Numbered from the stretch's first letter, positions 17,727 through 26,778 are shown. The stretch is 53,693 nt of DNA from Verrucomicrobiota bacterium (GCA_016235595.1 JACRJX010000031.1:1-53693); one strand, 5' to 3'. Program-made: numbers and translations. The notes: a model not told the origin generated them from the sequence alone.

Positions 17727-18230
17727 ATGACCATCGCATTAGGCTATGTGTTTCTCTTGTCGTGGGCGCTGTGGATCGGGGCGATCGTCTTTTTTCTCTT
17801 CGTAGTCACACCGACGGCGTTTCGTGCTTTGGAAATGGAGCACACCGGCAAGTTCATCCGCGCCGTGTCCCCGCGTTACTATCGGGTGGGATTGGTGTGC
17901 GGCCTATCCGGACTCCTCAGCGGTGGGTTACTGATCGCCATGAGGTTATGGCCGTGGCAAGGCGGCGTGACCGTGCTCGTGCTGGTGTTTGGGATGCTGG
18001 TGGTGGTGTTCTGGGCACAGCAGCGGCTGGTGCCCCGCATGGACTCGCTGCGCGATGAAGCGCATGAAGCCCGCGACCAAGACGACCCCGAGGCACGCGA
18101 AGAAGTGCTGTTGCGCTGGCAACGGCTGCACCGGCTGAGCGTGCGGCTCAACCTGCTGGTGCTGCTCCTGGGTCTGGCCACCGGCTGGATGTGGCTCAAT
18201 TGCTGGCTGGTGCTGCCGGGGCGCTGGTAG
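17727..18230 (+). CDS. DUF4149 (TMEM205-like) membrane protein
   Basis: 167 residues with four hydrophobic helices near 4-26, 48-72, 76-97 and 143-163. The pattern matches DUF4149: an N-terminal ALWIGAIVFFLFVVTPTAF with the conserved Gly and Pro, a polar loop (RLVPRMDSLRDEAHEARDQ) between helices 3 and 4, and a last helix ending in Trp residues. The function of the family is not established. It starts 90 bases after the TPR gene and its last 35 bases overlap the 3' end of the convergent greA-like gene. Confidence 0.85.
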   Translation: MTIALGYVFLLSWALWIGAIVFFLFVVTPTAFRALEMEHTGKFIRAVSPRYYRVGLVCGLSGLLSGGLLIAMRLWPWQGGVTVLVLVFGMLVVVFWAQQRLVPRMDSLRDEAHEARDQDDPEAREEVLLRWQRLHRLSVRLNLLVLLLGLATGWMWLNCWLVLPGRW

Positions 18231-20127
18231 ATTCGCCGCCGGCCCCTATTGGCCGGACAATGCAGGGCGGGCCGATTTCCGACTTCAAATCCACGTAGCG
18301 TTCGATCTTCTCGACGCCCACGTGATGGCGATGATCGCCAATTTCAAAATCCGCTTCCTCGCCAACCTTCTTGTTCAACAACGCCTGCGCCAGCGTGGTC
18401 TGGTAGCTGATGATGCCGCGATCGACGTCGCTGTCCCACGCCCCAAGGATGGCGTAGCGGACCGTCTTGTTCTCCGTGAGGTCGGTCAGCGTGACAACGG
18501 TGCCGATGCCAACCGCGTCTCCCTTGGCGTCTGCAAAGTCCGTGCCTCGCGAATTGGCCAGCATGAGTTCGAGTTCGCCTTTGCGTGCCATGAGAACCTT
18601 CTGCATCTCCTTGGCTGCCTTGAACTCGAAGTTCTCGCGCAAGTCGCCGTAGCTGCGGGCGATGGTGATGTCGCGGGTGTTGGCCGGGATGCGTTTCGAG
18701 ACCAACTCGTCGTATTCGGCCTTCCGCTGCTCCAGACTCTCCCAGGAAACAGTGATCGTCTGTTGCCGTGTCTCCCCGCCACTCGTCAGCAACGACTGGA
18801 TCGGCGGATGAATCTTGATGATCCGTGCCAGCAACGAGCGGCGATCAATCTCACCGATGGCCTGATGCAACAGAAGCTTGCGGGCAATGTCGCGCACGTC
18901 CTCAATGTCCGTCTCGTGCAACAGCTCGCCCAGCAACGTGGGATCGTTGACGAGGTATTCCAGCAGCAGGTTCTTCTTGCGCCCAGTCTCCGTCTGCCCG
19001 CGCTGGATGGACTGGAGGATGGCTGACGCCAGGCGCACATTAAGCACCGGCCCGATGGTTTCCGCGAAGGCCGGCTGGTTGCGGCTGCGGCAAATCCACA
19101 GCAGCAGGTCGCCGACAGCGGACTGCTCGCGAATGGAGCGATCCAGAAACGCACGCACCGCGTCGATCTGGCCCTCGTTGATCAGGAACTCGATGATGTC
19201 GCCAACGAGCTTCACGTCGGCGCTTAAAAGAACCTGCCGCAACGTATCGTGCCACGTGTCCGGGTAGGCGGTGCGCAAGTGTGGCAAAAGCCGCTTCTGC
19301 TTCGCGGACGGCAGCGATTGCAGCAGTTCACCCAGATGACGGACATTCCGGATCACCTCGTGAATCTGCTCGACGGTATGTGGCGTTTGGTGACCACACA
19401 GCCCGGCCAATTCGTCGCGCACCCAGATCGCTTCGAGCGTGGTGATCGGATCGCGATGCGACGAGGCTTCGATCTCGTCGCTGAGCGCATGAATGACGGG
19501 CCCGAGCACCGTCGGCACGTCGGGAAGCTGGTCGGCAATGCGCAGCAATTGCTCCGCCACCTGAAGTTTTTGTCTGAGGTTGACGGCAGAGGCAAACGAC
19601 CTGAGCAGTTCCTCCTCCGGCCGCTGCGGCTTGTCGCGCAGCACGAATGGCTCGGTCTTCTTCGCTGGAACGCCGAAGTGCGGGTCTTTTTTCATCGCGC
19701 GCTTCGCGCCATCCCACCACTTCTTCCAGTCCGCCGCGGCCACGACCTCCGGGCACAACGCCGCAGCAATGGAGTCCGCCACGCCCTGCCCGCCAAAACT
19801 GCCCAGCACGATGCGCAGCAACTGCAACGGTTCTCCGATAGCGAGCTGCTTGAGTGTGTCAAGACGAGTCACCTTCTGAACCAGAATGTGCTCGGCAGGC
19901 AGAATCTCCAACGATTCAGCAGCGTAACGCGCCTCCATCGAGTGGCCAGGCCTGCCCCTGAAGTCTATTTGAAACTTGCCCATGATGGGATCGAAGCTTG
20001 CCACCTTCCCGAAGCCCCAACTGCGATGGATGCAGTAGACGCCGGAATCGAGTTTCTTCAGAACGCCCACGTGCCGCGCCTCGGCCTTGCCGTCATCAAG
20101 TAATGCTTGGATTTGATCGTCAGTCAT
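18196..20127 (-). CDS. greA: Long GreA-family transcript cleavage factor
   Basis: 643 residues, about four times the length of E. coli GreA. Residues ~460-535 form the Gre coiled coil. Its tip SYGDLRENFEF carries D495 and E498, aligning with the catalytic D41/E44 of GreA that hold Mg in the RNA polymerase active site. A C-terminal globular Gre domain follows (IGTVVTLTDL, LGAWDSDVDRGIISYQTTLAQALL). The N-terminus has a small beta domain (YCIHRSWGFGKVASFD, DFRGRPGHSM) and ~350 helical residues with no obvious enzyme motif. Long GreA proteins of this type are known from Chlamydiae and other PVC bacteria. Its start overlaps that of divergent rsmB by a shared CATG. Confidence 0.9.
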   Translation of the reverse strand: MTDDQIQALLDDGKAEARHVGVLKKLDSGVYCIHRSWGFGKVASFDPIMGKFQIDFRGRPGHSMEARYAAESLEILPAEHILVQKVTRLDTLKQLAIGEPLQLLRIVLGSFGGQGVADSIAAALCPEVVAAADWKKWWDGAKRAMKKDPHFGVPAKKTEPFVLRDKPQRPEEELLRSFASAVNLRQKLQVAEQLLRIADQLPDVPTVLGPVIHALSDEIEASSHRDPITTLEAIWVRDELAGLCGHQTPHTVEQIHEVIRNVRHLGELLQSLPSAKQKRLLPHLRTAYPDTWHDTLRQVLLSADVKLVGDIIEFLINEGQIDAVRAFLDRSIREQSAVGDLLLWICRSRNQPAFAETIGPVLNVRLASAILQSIQRGQTETGRKKNLLLEYLVNDPTLLGELLHETDIEDVRDIARKLLLHQAIGEIDRRSLLARIIKIHPPIQSLLTSGGETRQQTITVSWESLEQRKAEYDELVSKRIPANTRDITIARSYGDLRENFEFKAAKEMQKVLMARKGELELMLANSRGTDFADAKGDAVGIGTVVTLTDLTENKTVRYAILGAWDSDVDRGIISYQTTLAQALLNKKVGEEADFEIGDHRHHVGVEKIERYVDLKSEIGPPCIVRPIGAGGESTSAPAAPASN

Positions 20128-21436
20128 GTTGAAAAGTGGTAGAAGCTATCGCGTGACTTCAACCAATCCAAGAGAAATTGTGTTCGACCTGCTCTGCAAG
20201 TGGGAACGCCGCGGCAATGCCGCCGACGACCTGCTCCACGCAGCCCTGCAAAACTCAGCGATGCCGGCGCGCGACCGGGCTCTCGTGACGGAACTGTTTT
20301 ACGGCTGCCTGCGGCAGCGGGCATCGCTCGACTGGCTGATGGCGCAGAAGATGGAGCGACCGCCGAAGCCGGATATTGCCGCGCTGGCGCGGCTCGGCCT
20401 GTATCAACTGTTCTTTCTTGATCGTGTGCCGGCGCACGCCGCCGTGAACACGACGGTGGAACTGGCCAAGCGCGCCTCGTCAGGGCGTCTGGCCGGATTT
20501 GTCAACGCACTGCTGCGAAACGCCCAACGGGACCGGCCGGCGCTGGCGGCGGCGCTCCAACGACAGCCTTTGGCCGTCCGGTATTCACATCCGGAATGGT
20601 TGATAACGCGATGGCTGGCACGCTACGGCGAAACGGACACGCGTGCGCTGCTTGAATGGAATAACCGCCCACCAAAGACCTTCGCCCGCGTGAACACACT
20701 GCGAACCAGCGCCGATGCGTTGCTGGCCAAATGGCGCGCGGCGAGCATCGATGCCGAACTCGCAAAAGGAGCCCCGCACCCCGTCCCCATGATCGAGGTT
20801 CGCGCAGCGGATTCAGCAGAGCGGCTGCCGCGATTCGCTGAAGGAGAGTTCTACATTCAGGACCCAAGCACCTTGCTCGCGGTCGAGTTGCTCGGCGTGC
20901 AACCAGGCGAGCGCGTACTGGACGCCTGCGCCGCGCCGGGCGGCAAGACGACCTCCCTGGCGCAACTGATGCAAGACCGCGGTGAGATCGTCGCCGAAGA
21001 CTCTTCACTCGAACGCCTGAAACAAGTCGTGGCCAATTGCGCGCGGCTTGGCGTCACCTGCGTCACGGTCCAACAAGCGCGGGCTGCTCATTCCGCCGAG
21101 ACATGGTTTGACCGCGTACTCGTGGATGTGCCCTGCTCCAACACCGGCGTGCTGCGCCGGCGCGTGGACGCCCGGTGGCGGCTGTGCTCCGAGGATATCG
21201 CGCGGCTCGCGTCGGAACAGCTGGCACTCCTGCAAAAGGTGGCGCGGCGCGTCAAGCGAGGCGGCACGCTGGTCTATAGCACGTGCAGCCTTGAACCCGA
21301 GGAGAACCGTGGCGTTTTGGAGGCGTTCGTGAAAGCCGAACCCGAATTTACGCTCGACCGATGCGTCGAGGTTTTTCCCCCTCGCGATGGAATTGACGGA
21401 GCATTTGCCGCAAGGCTCTTTCGCAGCGCGAGCTGA
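20126..21436 (+). CDS. rsmB: 16S rRNA m5C967 methyltransferase RsmB
   Basis: Makes 5-methylcytidine at position 967 of 16S rRNA. An N-terminal NusB-like helical domain (REIVFDLLCKWERRG, HAAVNTTVELAKR) is followed by a Rossmann methyltransferase domain: SAM motif LDACAAPGGKTTSLA, DVPCSNTGVLRRR with the release cysteine, and YSTCSLEPEENRGV with the catalytic cysteine. The 436-residue length is normal. A GTG at 20153, closer to where homology begins, is an alternative start and would remove the start-codon overlap with the greA-like gene. Confidence 0.93.
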   Translation: MLKSGRSYRVTSTNPREIVFDLLCKWERRGNAADDLLHAALQNSAMPARDRALVTELFYGCLRQRASLDWLMAQKMERPPKPDIAALARLGLYQLFFLDRVPAHAAVNTTVELAKRASSGRLAGFVNALLRNAQRDRPALAAALQRQPLAVRYSHPEWLITRWLARYGETDTRALLEWNNRPPKTFARVNTLRTSADALLAKWRAASIDAELAKGAPHPVPMIEVRAADSAERLPRFAEGEFYIQDPSTLLAVELLGVQPGERVLDACAAPGGKTTSLAQLMQDRGEIVAEDSSLERLKQVVANCARLGVTCVTVQQARAAHSAETWFDRVLVDVPCSNTGVLRRRVDARWRLCSEDIARLASEQLALLQKVARRVKRGGTLVYSTCSLEPEENRGVLEAFVKAEPEFTLDRCVEVFPPRDGIDGAFAARLFRSAS

Positions 21437-21455
21437 CGCCGCAGTCCGCGCCCAG

Positions 21456-21959
21456 CTAAGGCGTTTGTGCGGCGGCGGGCACAGCTTTCACGGATGGAGC
21501 GGGAGAATCGCCAGAGGCAGCATCGCTGCCGACAGGCGGTGGACGATTGTGCCGCTTGCGCATCTCCTCACGTTCCTGCGGAGTGAGCTGCTTCCAGCGT
21601 TGAAAATTCTCCTGAATCCGCCGTTTCTCCTCCGGCGACATGCTTTGCCACTGCTGCAGCCGTTGTTTCAACTGCTCACGTTGCTCCGGCGGCATGCGGC
21701 TGAATTTCTGATAGTTACGATTCAGCAGCTTGCGCGCCTCCGGTGACAGGTCGCGTAGTTGCTGCCATCGCTCCAGAATCTTCTTCTGCTCAGCTGGCGG
21801 CATCTTCGCAATTTTTTCGCGCATCCGGGGCGGGAGATCCTCCGGCAGGGAAACGCCGCCCGGCGTATTCGTCGAAATCGCCTCCGCGCCCGCCCTGCCC
21901 GGAAGGAAACACACGAGACAGCCAAGAGTCAAAGCCAGGATGAGAATCCTTGGACTCAT
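21456..21959 (-). CDS. DUF3106 exported protein
   Basis: 167 residues: a signal peptide (LILALTLGCLVCFLPGRAGA), then a charged helical stretch with repeated P-x-E-R/K units typical of DUF3106 (LPPRMREKIAKMPPAEQKKIL, MPPEQREQLKQRLQQWQSMSP, LTPQEREEMRKRH), then a Pro/Ala-rich tail. Periplasmic location is expected; molecular function is unknown. Its start overlaps the anti-sigma stop by one base. A sigma / anti-sigma / DUF3106 order is also known from beta-proteobacteria, which suggests an ancient stress-response cassette. Confidence 0.82.
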   Translation of the reverse strand: MSPRILILALTLGCLVCFLPGRAGAEAISTNTPGGVSLPEDLPPRMREKIAKMPPAEQKKILERWQQLRDLSPEARKLLNRNYQKFSRMPPEQREQLKQRLQQWQSMSPEEKRRIQENFQRWKQLTPQEREEMRKRHNRPPPVGSDAASGDSPAPSVKAVPAAAQTP

Positions 21960-22462
21960 CAGCTATTCCAAAGCGCCCTCATCATCTCTTCGATCGGGTC
22001 GTGTTCAGGAACCGGCGCAATCCGGTCGAGGTTTGCGATGATGTCGAAGTCGCCCAACAATTCCAAATGCTGCACCACCGGCAGATTCGCCGCCAACTCC
22101 GGGTTGACGGTCGGATCGGCGTCGCGCTGAGTACTCATCCACACACCCATGCTTGCCGCAAAGAGCATCAAGGCGACCGTCGCAGGCGCAACCCAACGCC
22201 ACCGCAACGGGAAGAACCATGAACGGGCCGGCGTCTCGCGCTCCACGCGATCAACCTGATTCATGACGCGAGCAACAAAATTCGAGGGTGGCTCAATTTC
22301 CGGAACCGACGCAAATGCCGTCCACGCACCCTTGTAATCACGCCAGGCGGCAGCGCAGTCGGAGCAGTCCGCCAGATGCTGACGCAGCAGCGCGTCCCTT
22401 TGGACGTCCAACTGGCCATCCAGAAGACCATCAAATTCAGCTTGGCATTGTGTGCAGTTCAT
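21959..22462 (-). CDS. Zinc-finger anti-sigma factor
   Basis: 167 residues. The N-terminal ZAS-type zinc finger has C3-x2-C6 and H29-x3-C33-x2-C36 (HLADCSDC), as in anti-sigma factors that hold an ECF sigma in the cytoplasm. A helix near residues 95-112 (VAPATVALMLFAASMGVWM) anchors it in the inner membrane, and the C-terminus is periplasmic. It lies 56 bases downstream of the ECF sigma gene and directly upstream of the DUF3106 gene. It probably binds that sigma factor and releases it on envelope stress. Confidence 0.88.
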   Translation of the reverse strand: MNCTQCQAEFDGLLDGQLDVQRDALLRQHLADCSDCAAAWRDYKGAWTAFASVPEIEPPSNFVARVMNQVDRVERETPARSWFFPLRWRWVAPATVALMLFAASMGVWMSTQRDADPTVNPELAANLPVVQHLELLGDFDIIANLDRIAPVPEHDPIEEMMRALWNS

Positions 22463-22518
22463 TCTCCAAAAATCTCGTTACTTATAACACCCAGGTTGTC
22501 CAAAGGTTTCAGAAATTT

Positions 22519-23106
22519 TCATGGCCGCAAATACGGTTTGAGTTGGTCGCGCAGTATGGCGCGCGCGCGATGAATGATGGATTTCGTAGCCGACAACGAA
22601 CAACGCATGACCTTGGCAATGTCCTCGTAGGGCATGTTCTGATGTCGCAATAGCAACATGGCCGTGCGCTGCGCCTCCGGCAAGGCAGCCAGCGCGACGT
22701 CCACCCGTTTCCGCAGTTCGGCAGCCAACGCCTCCTCACTCGCCGGTTTCGCTTGTTGGTCAGGAACCTGCCACACCGACTCGCTGCCTTCCGCCGCATC
22801 CGTGACCGGCTTGTCGAGCGAGTCCGCAGGATGGCGGGCGCGGCGCCGCACCTCGTTCAGACACATGTTCCGCACGATGGTGAACAGCCACGTGGAGAAC
22901 TTCGCCGTCGGGAGGTAACGACCTCGCGACTTCCACACCTGCACGAACACATTCTGGGCAAGATCCTCCGCTTCCGCGGCGTCGCCGATGCTGCGATAAA
23001 TCGTGTTGATCACCGGCCGTTGGTATTTGACCACCAACGCCTCGAAAGCGGCGCGGTTGCCGCGCCGAACCTTCAGCATCAGTTCGGTATCGGGATCAAA
23101 AGACAT
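22519..23106 (-). CDS. ECF-family RNA polymerase sigma factor
   Basis: 195 residues with sigma region 2 (FEALVVKYQRPVINTIYRSIG, AEDLAQNVFVQVWKS, FSTWLFTIVRNMCLNEVRRR) and region 4 (LPEAQRTAMLLLRHQNMPYED, MRCSLSATKSIIHRARAIL). There is no region 1 or 3, as expected for an ECF factor. I chose the ATG at 23106 (MSFDPDTELML); an upstream in-frame ATG at 23148 lies inside an inverted-repeat region and is unlikely. First gene of the sigma / anti-sigma / DUF3106 operon. A perfect 8-base inverted repeat sits 15-35 bases upstream and may be an operator or leader hairpin. Confidence 0.92.
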   Translation of the reverse strand: MSFDPDTELMLKVRRGNRAAFEALVVKYQRPVINTIYRSIGDAAEAEDLAQNVFVQVWKSRGRYLPTAKFSTWLFTIVRNMCLNEVRRRARHPADSLDKPVTDAAEGSESVWQVPDQQAKPASEEALAAELRKRVDVALAALPEAQRTAMLLLRHQNMPYEDIAKVMRCSLSATKSIIHRARAILRDQLKPYLRP

Positions 23107-23120
23107 GCGAAGTATTGGAC

Positions 23121-23141
23121 ACGTTCTGTTATGCAGAACGT
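23121..23141. promoter_or_regulatory. Perfect inverted repeat upstream of the ECF sigma gene
   Basis: ACGTTCTG (23121-23128) and CAGAACGT (23134-23141) are exact complements separated by 5 bases, ending 15 bases before the sigma start codon. It could be a dimeric repressor site or, if transcribed, a leader hairpin close to the ribosome-binding region. No similar repeat was seen elsewhere in the window. Confidence 0.45.
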
Positions 23142-23169
23142 TCACCACGCGAACACAATCTCAACGACT

Positions 23170-25707
23170 TTATGGCGTTCCATTTCGAACGGACTTTAAC
23201 ATAGAAGCGGGGGCGGACAAAAAGCTTTTCACGTCCAGGCCATGCGGTGACATTCGGATGGTGACGGCGCCCTGCAAATCCGTGCGTAACACCCGCGCGC
23301 CATGAGCCTCGATACGGTCAAGCATGGCCGGCAACGCCGGCTTCCGCACAGCGGCCTCGCCACAACTGACGACGACCCATTGCGCGGCCACCGCGTCCAT
23401 AAACCCGTCGGTGCAGGAATCCTCACGGCTGTGCAACCCCCTGATCAGAACGTCGCTGCGCAAGTCCACCTTCGCCGCCAGCAGTTCGCGCTCAACCGTG
23501 GCGCCGATGTCCGACGCCAGCAGCACGCGGTGCGGGCCACAACGCAACTGCATCACTAGCGCGGCGTCATCGCCCAGCACAGGCAACCGGCCCGGGTGCG
23601 GATAGAGCACCCTCAACTCGGCGCTCTCGCCCAACGTTAGAGTCGCCGGCTCGACAAGCCGCGACACCCGAAAATCCGGCAGCGGCCCGCCCGACACGCG
23701 TGCCCAGCGGCTCTGGCCGTTGTCGAAAATCCTCCGCGGGGAAAACCCGTCAAGAACCGCACCTACTCCGCCCATGTGGTTCGCGTCAGCATGGGTCAGG
23801 ATGAGCGTCTCAATCGAGTCGCAACCTTGCGCGCGAAGGAATGGTTTGAGGACAAAACCGGCGGACTTCGCCGGGCCGCAATCAATGAGCGTGTCGTGTT
23901 GCTCGCCGGGCAGATCCACGAACGCCGCCGCGCCGTCGCCCATGCTGAGAACCGTCAGCGTGACCGTCGGCTCGCCGTTGCGGGCGGCCAGGCCGATGGC
24001 GAGCGCGCAGAGCGCGGTTACACCGAGCCACGTGAACCTGTGCGCAATCTTCTTCATTCCCGCCCAGAGAAACAACCCCAACGCGCCGTAGAACGCCCCC
24101 GATATCCAGAGTGGCGGCGTCTTGACATAAACGAACGCCAGTGGCAGCTGCACAAACCAATGGCTCGCACCAACCATCAGTTTCATGAACGCGTAGTTGG
24201 CGTTGTTCAACACGCTAGCAATCGGCGGCCAGATGAGATCCAGCAGGAACGACGCGAAACCGGTGATAATTACCAATGTGCTCAGCGGCACGATGACCAG
24301 GTTGGAGAGAAAGTTCACCGCTGTGAGCAAATTGAAGTAGTGCGCGATGATCGGCATCGTCCCAATGCATGCCGCCACGGAGACCGCAAATGAAACAGCC
24401 ACGGCTCGAACGCCGCCATACCAAACGCGCCGCCACCGAGGCAGCAGACGCACTGGCAAATACGGGTCACAAACAAATACATCGGCTAGCCAGCCAGGAA
24501 GTCGCGACACGATGGTCGAGGATTCCAAGTCTCCAGGCGTGCGACAATAGAGCGTTTGGATAAGAAACCCAGATCCAGGAACCAGTAGCACCAAAGCAAG
24601 CACGGCGGCATAGGAAAGCTGAAAACCCGCCTCGAACAATTGCATCGGATCGCACAACAGGATAACGATGGCTGACGCCGCGAGGCTGTTCAACACGTCG
24701 GTGGGGCGTGGCAGAGCCCACCCGATGATCACGATCGCCGCCATCAAACACGACCGCACGGCAGACGCCGGCGCTCCCGTCGCGATGGTGTAGAACACCA
24801 GCAGAGGCACGGCAATCAGCGCACAACCGACCCGGCCGATGCCAAGGAAACGCAACAGGCCGACAAGAATGCCCGCAATGACCGCAACGTGCAAACCGCT
24901 GACAGCAAACACATGCAGCGTGCCGGTGCGCATGAATGGTTCCGAAAGCTCGCTGGTGAGGCCCGGACGATAACCGACCAGCATCGCGCGCAGCAATCCA
25001 ACGACCACAGGCTCGTCTCCGATGTGGGCTGCTTCCAACCCGCGTGCCACGCTGTCGAGAAAACGGCGTTGTATCCACATGCCGCACTCCATCCACCACG
25101 ACGAGTCACGCCCCATGACGGTCACAGCCGCCGCGCTGTGGATGCGCGCCTCGTAAAACACTCCGCGGCGCGCTAAGTAAGAACGGTAGTCGAAATGCCC
25201 CGGATTTGCCTGCGCCGCCGGTCGGTTCAAGAGGCCGCGAAACTCGATCACGTCACCGTAGCGCAACCGGCTGTCGTCAGGCGGTTGATCGAGCCACACG
25301 GCAACCTCGCCCCTCGCTGTCTGCCAGCCATTGCCGCAGTCGAGCAAACTGACCTGAATGGTGAAAAAGTCCCGTTCTTGTTCGCCTCGCGTGCGTCGGC
25401 AGATGGAGCGCACCGGCTCGGTCGTGATCGTGGCGCGCACGAGCGCGTTTTGCGAGCGGTCGCCGAGCAGCCGCAGCAGATGATCAGGCTGCGGCCAGGT
25501 GTTCGCCAGGCGGTGCGCGAGCAAGCCGCCCAGAAGAATCATAACAAGAACCGCAACGAGGCCACCCCGGCGATGAAGCAGAAGCGCCGACGCGGCGAGG
25601 GCACCAGAAAACAAAACCCACAGACCAGCGAGTGGCACGGAAATCCACTCGCCGAGTGTCACACCTGCGCAGAACAACACAGCAATGCCCATCAGCGGGC
25701 GCTTCAT
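23170..25707 (-). CDS. comEC: ComEC/Rec2-type DNA uptake channel
   Basis: Inner-membrane channel that passes single-stranded DNA during natural transformation. 845 residues from the start at 25707 (MKRPLMGIAVLFCAG); the longer frame start would overlap trxB. An N-terminal DUF4131-type region comes first (VWLDQPPDDSRLRYGDVIEFRG), then the Competence domain with many membrane helices (FAVSGLHVAVIAGILVGLL, GAPASAVRSCLMAAIVIIGW, PLSTLVIITGFASFLL), then a metallo-beta-lactamase-like domain (LTVLSMGDGAAAFVDLP, LILTHADANHMGG). The metal motif reads HADANH where HxDxDH is usual, so one ligand is changed. Confidence 0.9.
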   Translation of the reverse strand: MKRPLMGIAVLFCAGVTLGEWISVPLAGLWVLFSGALAASALLLHRRGGLVAVLVMILLGGLLAHRLANTWPQPDHLLRLLGDRSQNALVRATITTEPVRSICRRTRGEQERDFFTIQVSLLDCGNGWQTARGEVAVWLDQPPDDSRLRYGDVIEFRGLLNRPAAQANPGHFDYRSYLARRGVFYEARIHSAAAVTVMGRDSSWWMECGMWIQRRFLDSVARGLEAAHIGDEPVVVGLLRAMLVGYRPGLTSELSEPFMRTGTLHVFAVSGLHVAVIAGILVGLLRFLGIGRVGCALIAVPLLVFYTIATGAPASAVRSCLMAAIVIIGWALPRPTDVLNSLAASAIVILLCDPMQLFEAGFQLSYAAVLALVLLVPGSGFLIQTLYCRTPGDLESSTIVSRLPGWLADVFVCDPYLPVRLLPRWRRVWYGGVRAVAVSFAVSVAACIGTMPIIAHYFNLLTAVNFLSNLVIVPLSTLVIITGFASFLLDLIWPPIASVLNNANYAFMKLMVGASHWFVQLPLAFVYVKTPPLWISGAFYGALGLFLWAGMKKIAHRFTWLGVTALCALAIGLAARNGEPTVTLTVLSMGDGAAAFVDLPGEQHDTLIDCGPAKSAGFVLKPFLRAQGCDSIETLILTHADANHMGGVGAVLDGFSPRRIFDNGQSRWARVSGGPLPDFRVSRLVEPATLTLGESAELRVLYPHPGRLPVLGDDAALVMQLRCGPHRVLLASDIGATVERELLAAKVDLRSDVLIRGLHSREDSCTDGFMDAVAAQWVVVSCGEAAVRKPALPAMLDRIEAHGARVLRTDLQGAVTIRMSPHGLDVKSFLSAPASMLKSVRNGTP

Positions 25708-25758
25708 GACCGAATAATTAAAGACCCGGGGCTTCGCAAGCAAGCATTGAGTCCGCGG

Positions 25759-25787
25759 TTGCAATGACCCGTGGCCGCGAATATGTT
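25759..25787 (+). promoter_or_regulatory. Probable trxB promoter
   Basis: TTGCAA (25759-25764), a 17-base spacer, then TATGTT (25782-25787), placing transcription start about 32 bases before the trxB ATG. A GGAG ribosome-binding site lies at the expected distance. Each box matches the consensus at only four positions. Confidence 0.4.
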
Positions 25788-25825
25788 CGACGACACTTGT
25801 TACGAACACTTGCGGAGAACCATCT

Positions 25826-26755
25826 ATGGAAAACGTTTTGATCATCGGCACCGGTTGCGCGGGATTGACAGCGGCCGTTTACACGGCGCGGGCGAATCTG
25901 TCACCATTGGTATTGGCGGGCGCCACGCCGGGCGGATTACTGACCACCACGAGTCTCGTCGAAAATGTTCCCGGTTTTCCCGACGGCGTCGATGGGACAG
26001 AGTTCGTGATGCGAACGCAAGCGCAAGCGGAGAAGTTTGGAGCGCGCATCGCTTATGACACAGTGGAAAAGGTGGATTTCTCACAGCGGCCGTTCCGCGT
26101 GACAACAGGCGACGGGGTCATTGAGACGAAAGCCGTCATTGTGGCCACCGGGGCAAGTCACCGGCATCTGGGGTTGGAGAGCGAGCGGTTGCTGGAAAAG
26201 AAAGGCGTGACCTACTGCGCAACGTGCGACGGGGCGCTCCCGACGTTCCGAAACCAACCGTTGGTGGTCGTTGGCGGCGGCGATTCGGCATTGGAGGAAG
26301 CCAGCTATCTGACGCGATTCGGCTCGCGCGTGTATGTGATTCATCGCCGCGACGCGTTGCGCGGCTCAAAGATCATGCAGGAACGGGCGCTCAAGAACCC
26401 GAAGATTGAGTTTGTGTGGAATTCAGTCGTCGCGGATGTGCTTGACGTAAAACAGGACCGCGTGACGGGCGTGTTGCTGAAGGACGTGAAGACCGGCCAG
26501 ACCCGTTCGCTGGCGTGTGCCGGCGTTTTCATTGCGATCGGCCACGCCCCTAATACGAAGCTTTTCGCCGGCCAATTGGACATGGACCCGGACGGCTATC
26601 TCATCTGCAAGTCGGGCACGGCGACCAACGTGCCGGGCGTTTTCGGCGCGGGTGATTGCGTGGACCGCACCTACCGGCAGGCGATCACTGCGGCGGGGTC
26701 AGGCTGCGCGGCAGCGATTGACTGCGAGCGGTATCTCGCGAGTCTGGAATCGTAA
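25826..26755 (+). CDS. trxB: Thioredoxin-disulfide reductase
   Basis: FAD enzyme that uses NADPH to reduce thioredoxin. 309 residues, normal length. The FAD motif LIIGTGCAGLTAAVYTARA is at the N-terminus, the redox-active CATC lies in TYCATCDGALP near residues 131-134, the NADPH motif VVGGGDSALEEASYL near 150, and the C-terminal FAD motif VFGAGDCVDRTYRQAITAAGSGC. It is transcribed divergently from comEC and ends in a strong hairpin. With the Bcp peroxiredoxin at 36 kb it would supply the thioredoxin-dependent peroxide defence. Confidence 0.96.
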   Translation: MENVLIIGTGCAGLTAAVYTARANLSPLVLAGATPGGLLTTTSLVENVPGFPDGVDGTEFVMRTQAQAEKFGARIAYDTVEKVDFSQRPFRVTTGDGVIETKAVIVATGASHRHLGLESERLLEKKGVTYCATCDGALPTFRNQPLVVVGGGDSALEEASYLTRFGSRVYVIHRRDALRGSKIMQERALKNPKIEFVWNSVVADVLDVKQDRVTGVLLKDVKTGQTRSLACAGVFIAIGHAPNTKLFAGQLDMDPDGYLICKSGTATNVPGVFGAGDCVDRTYRQAITAAGSGCAAAIDCERYLASLES

Positions 26756-26778
26756 TCCATCCCACTGTCGCAAAAACA

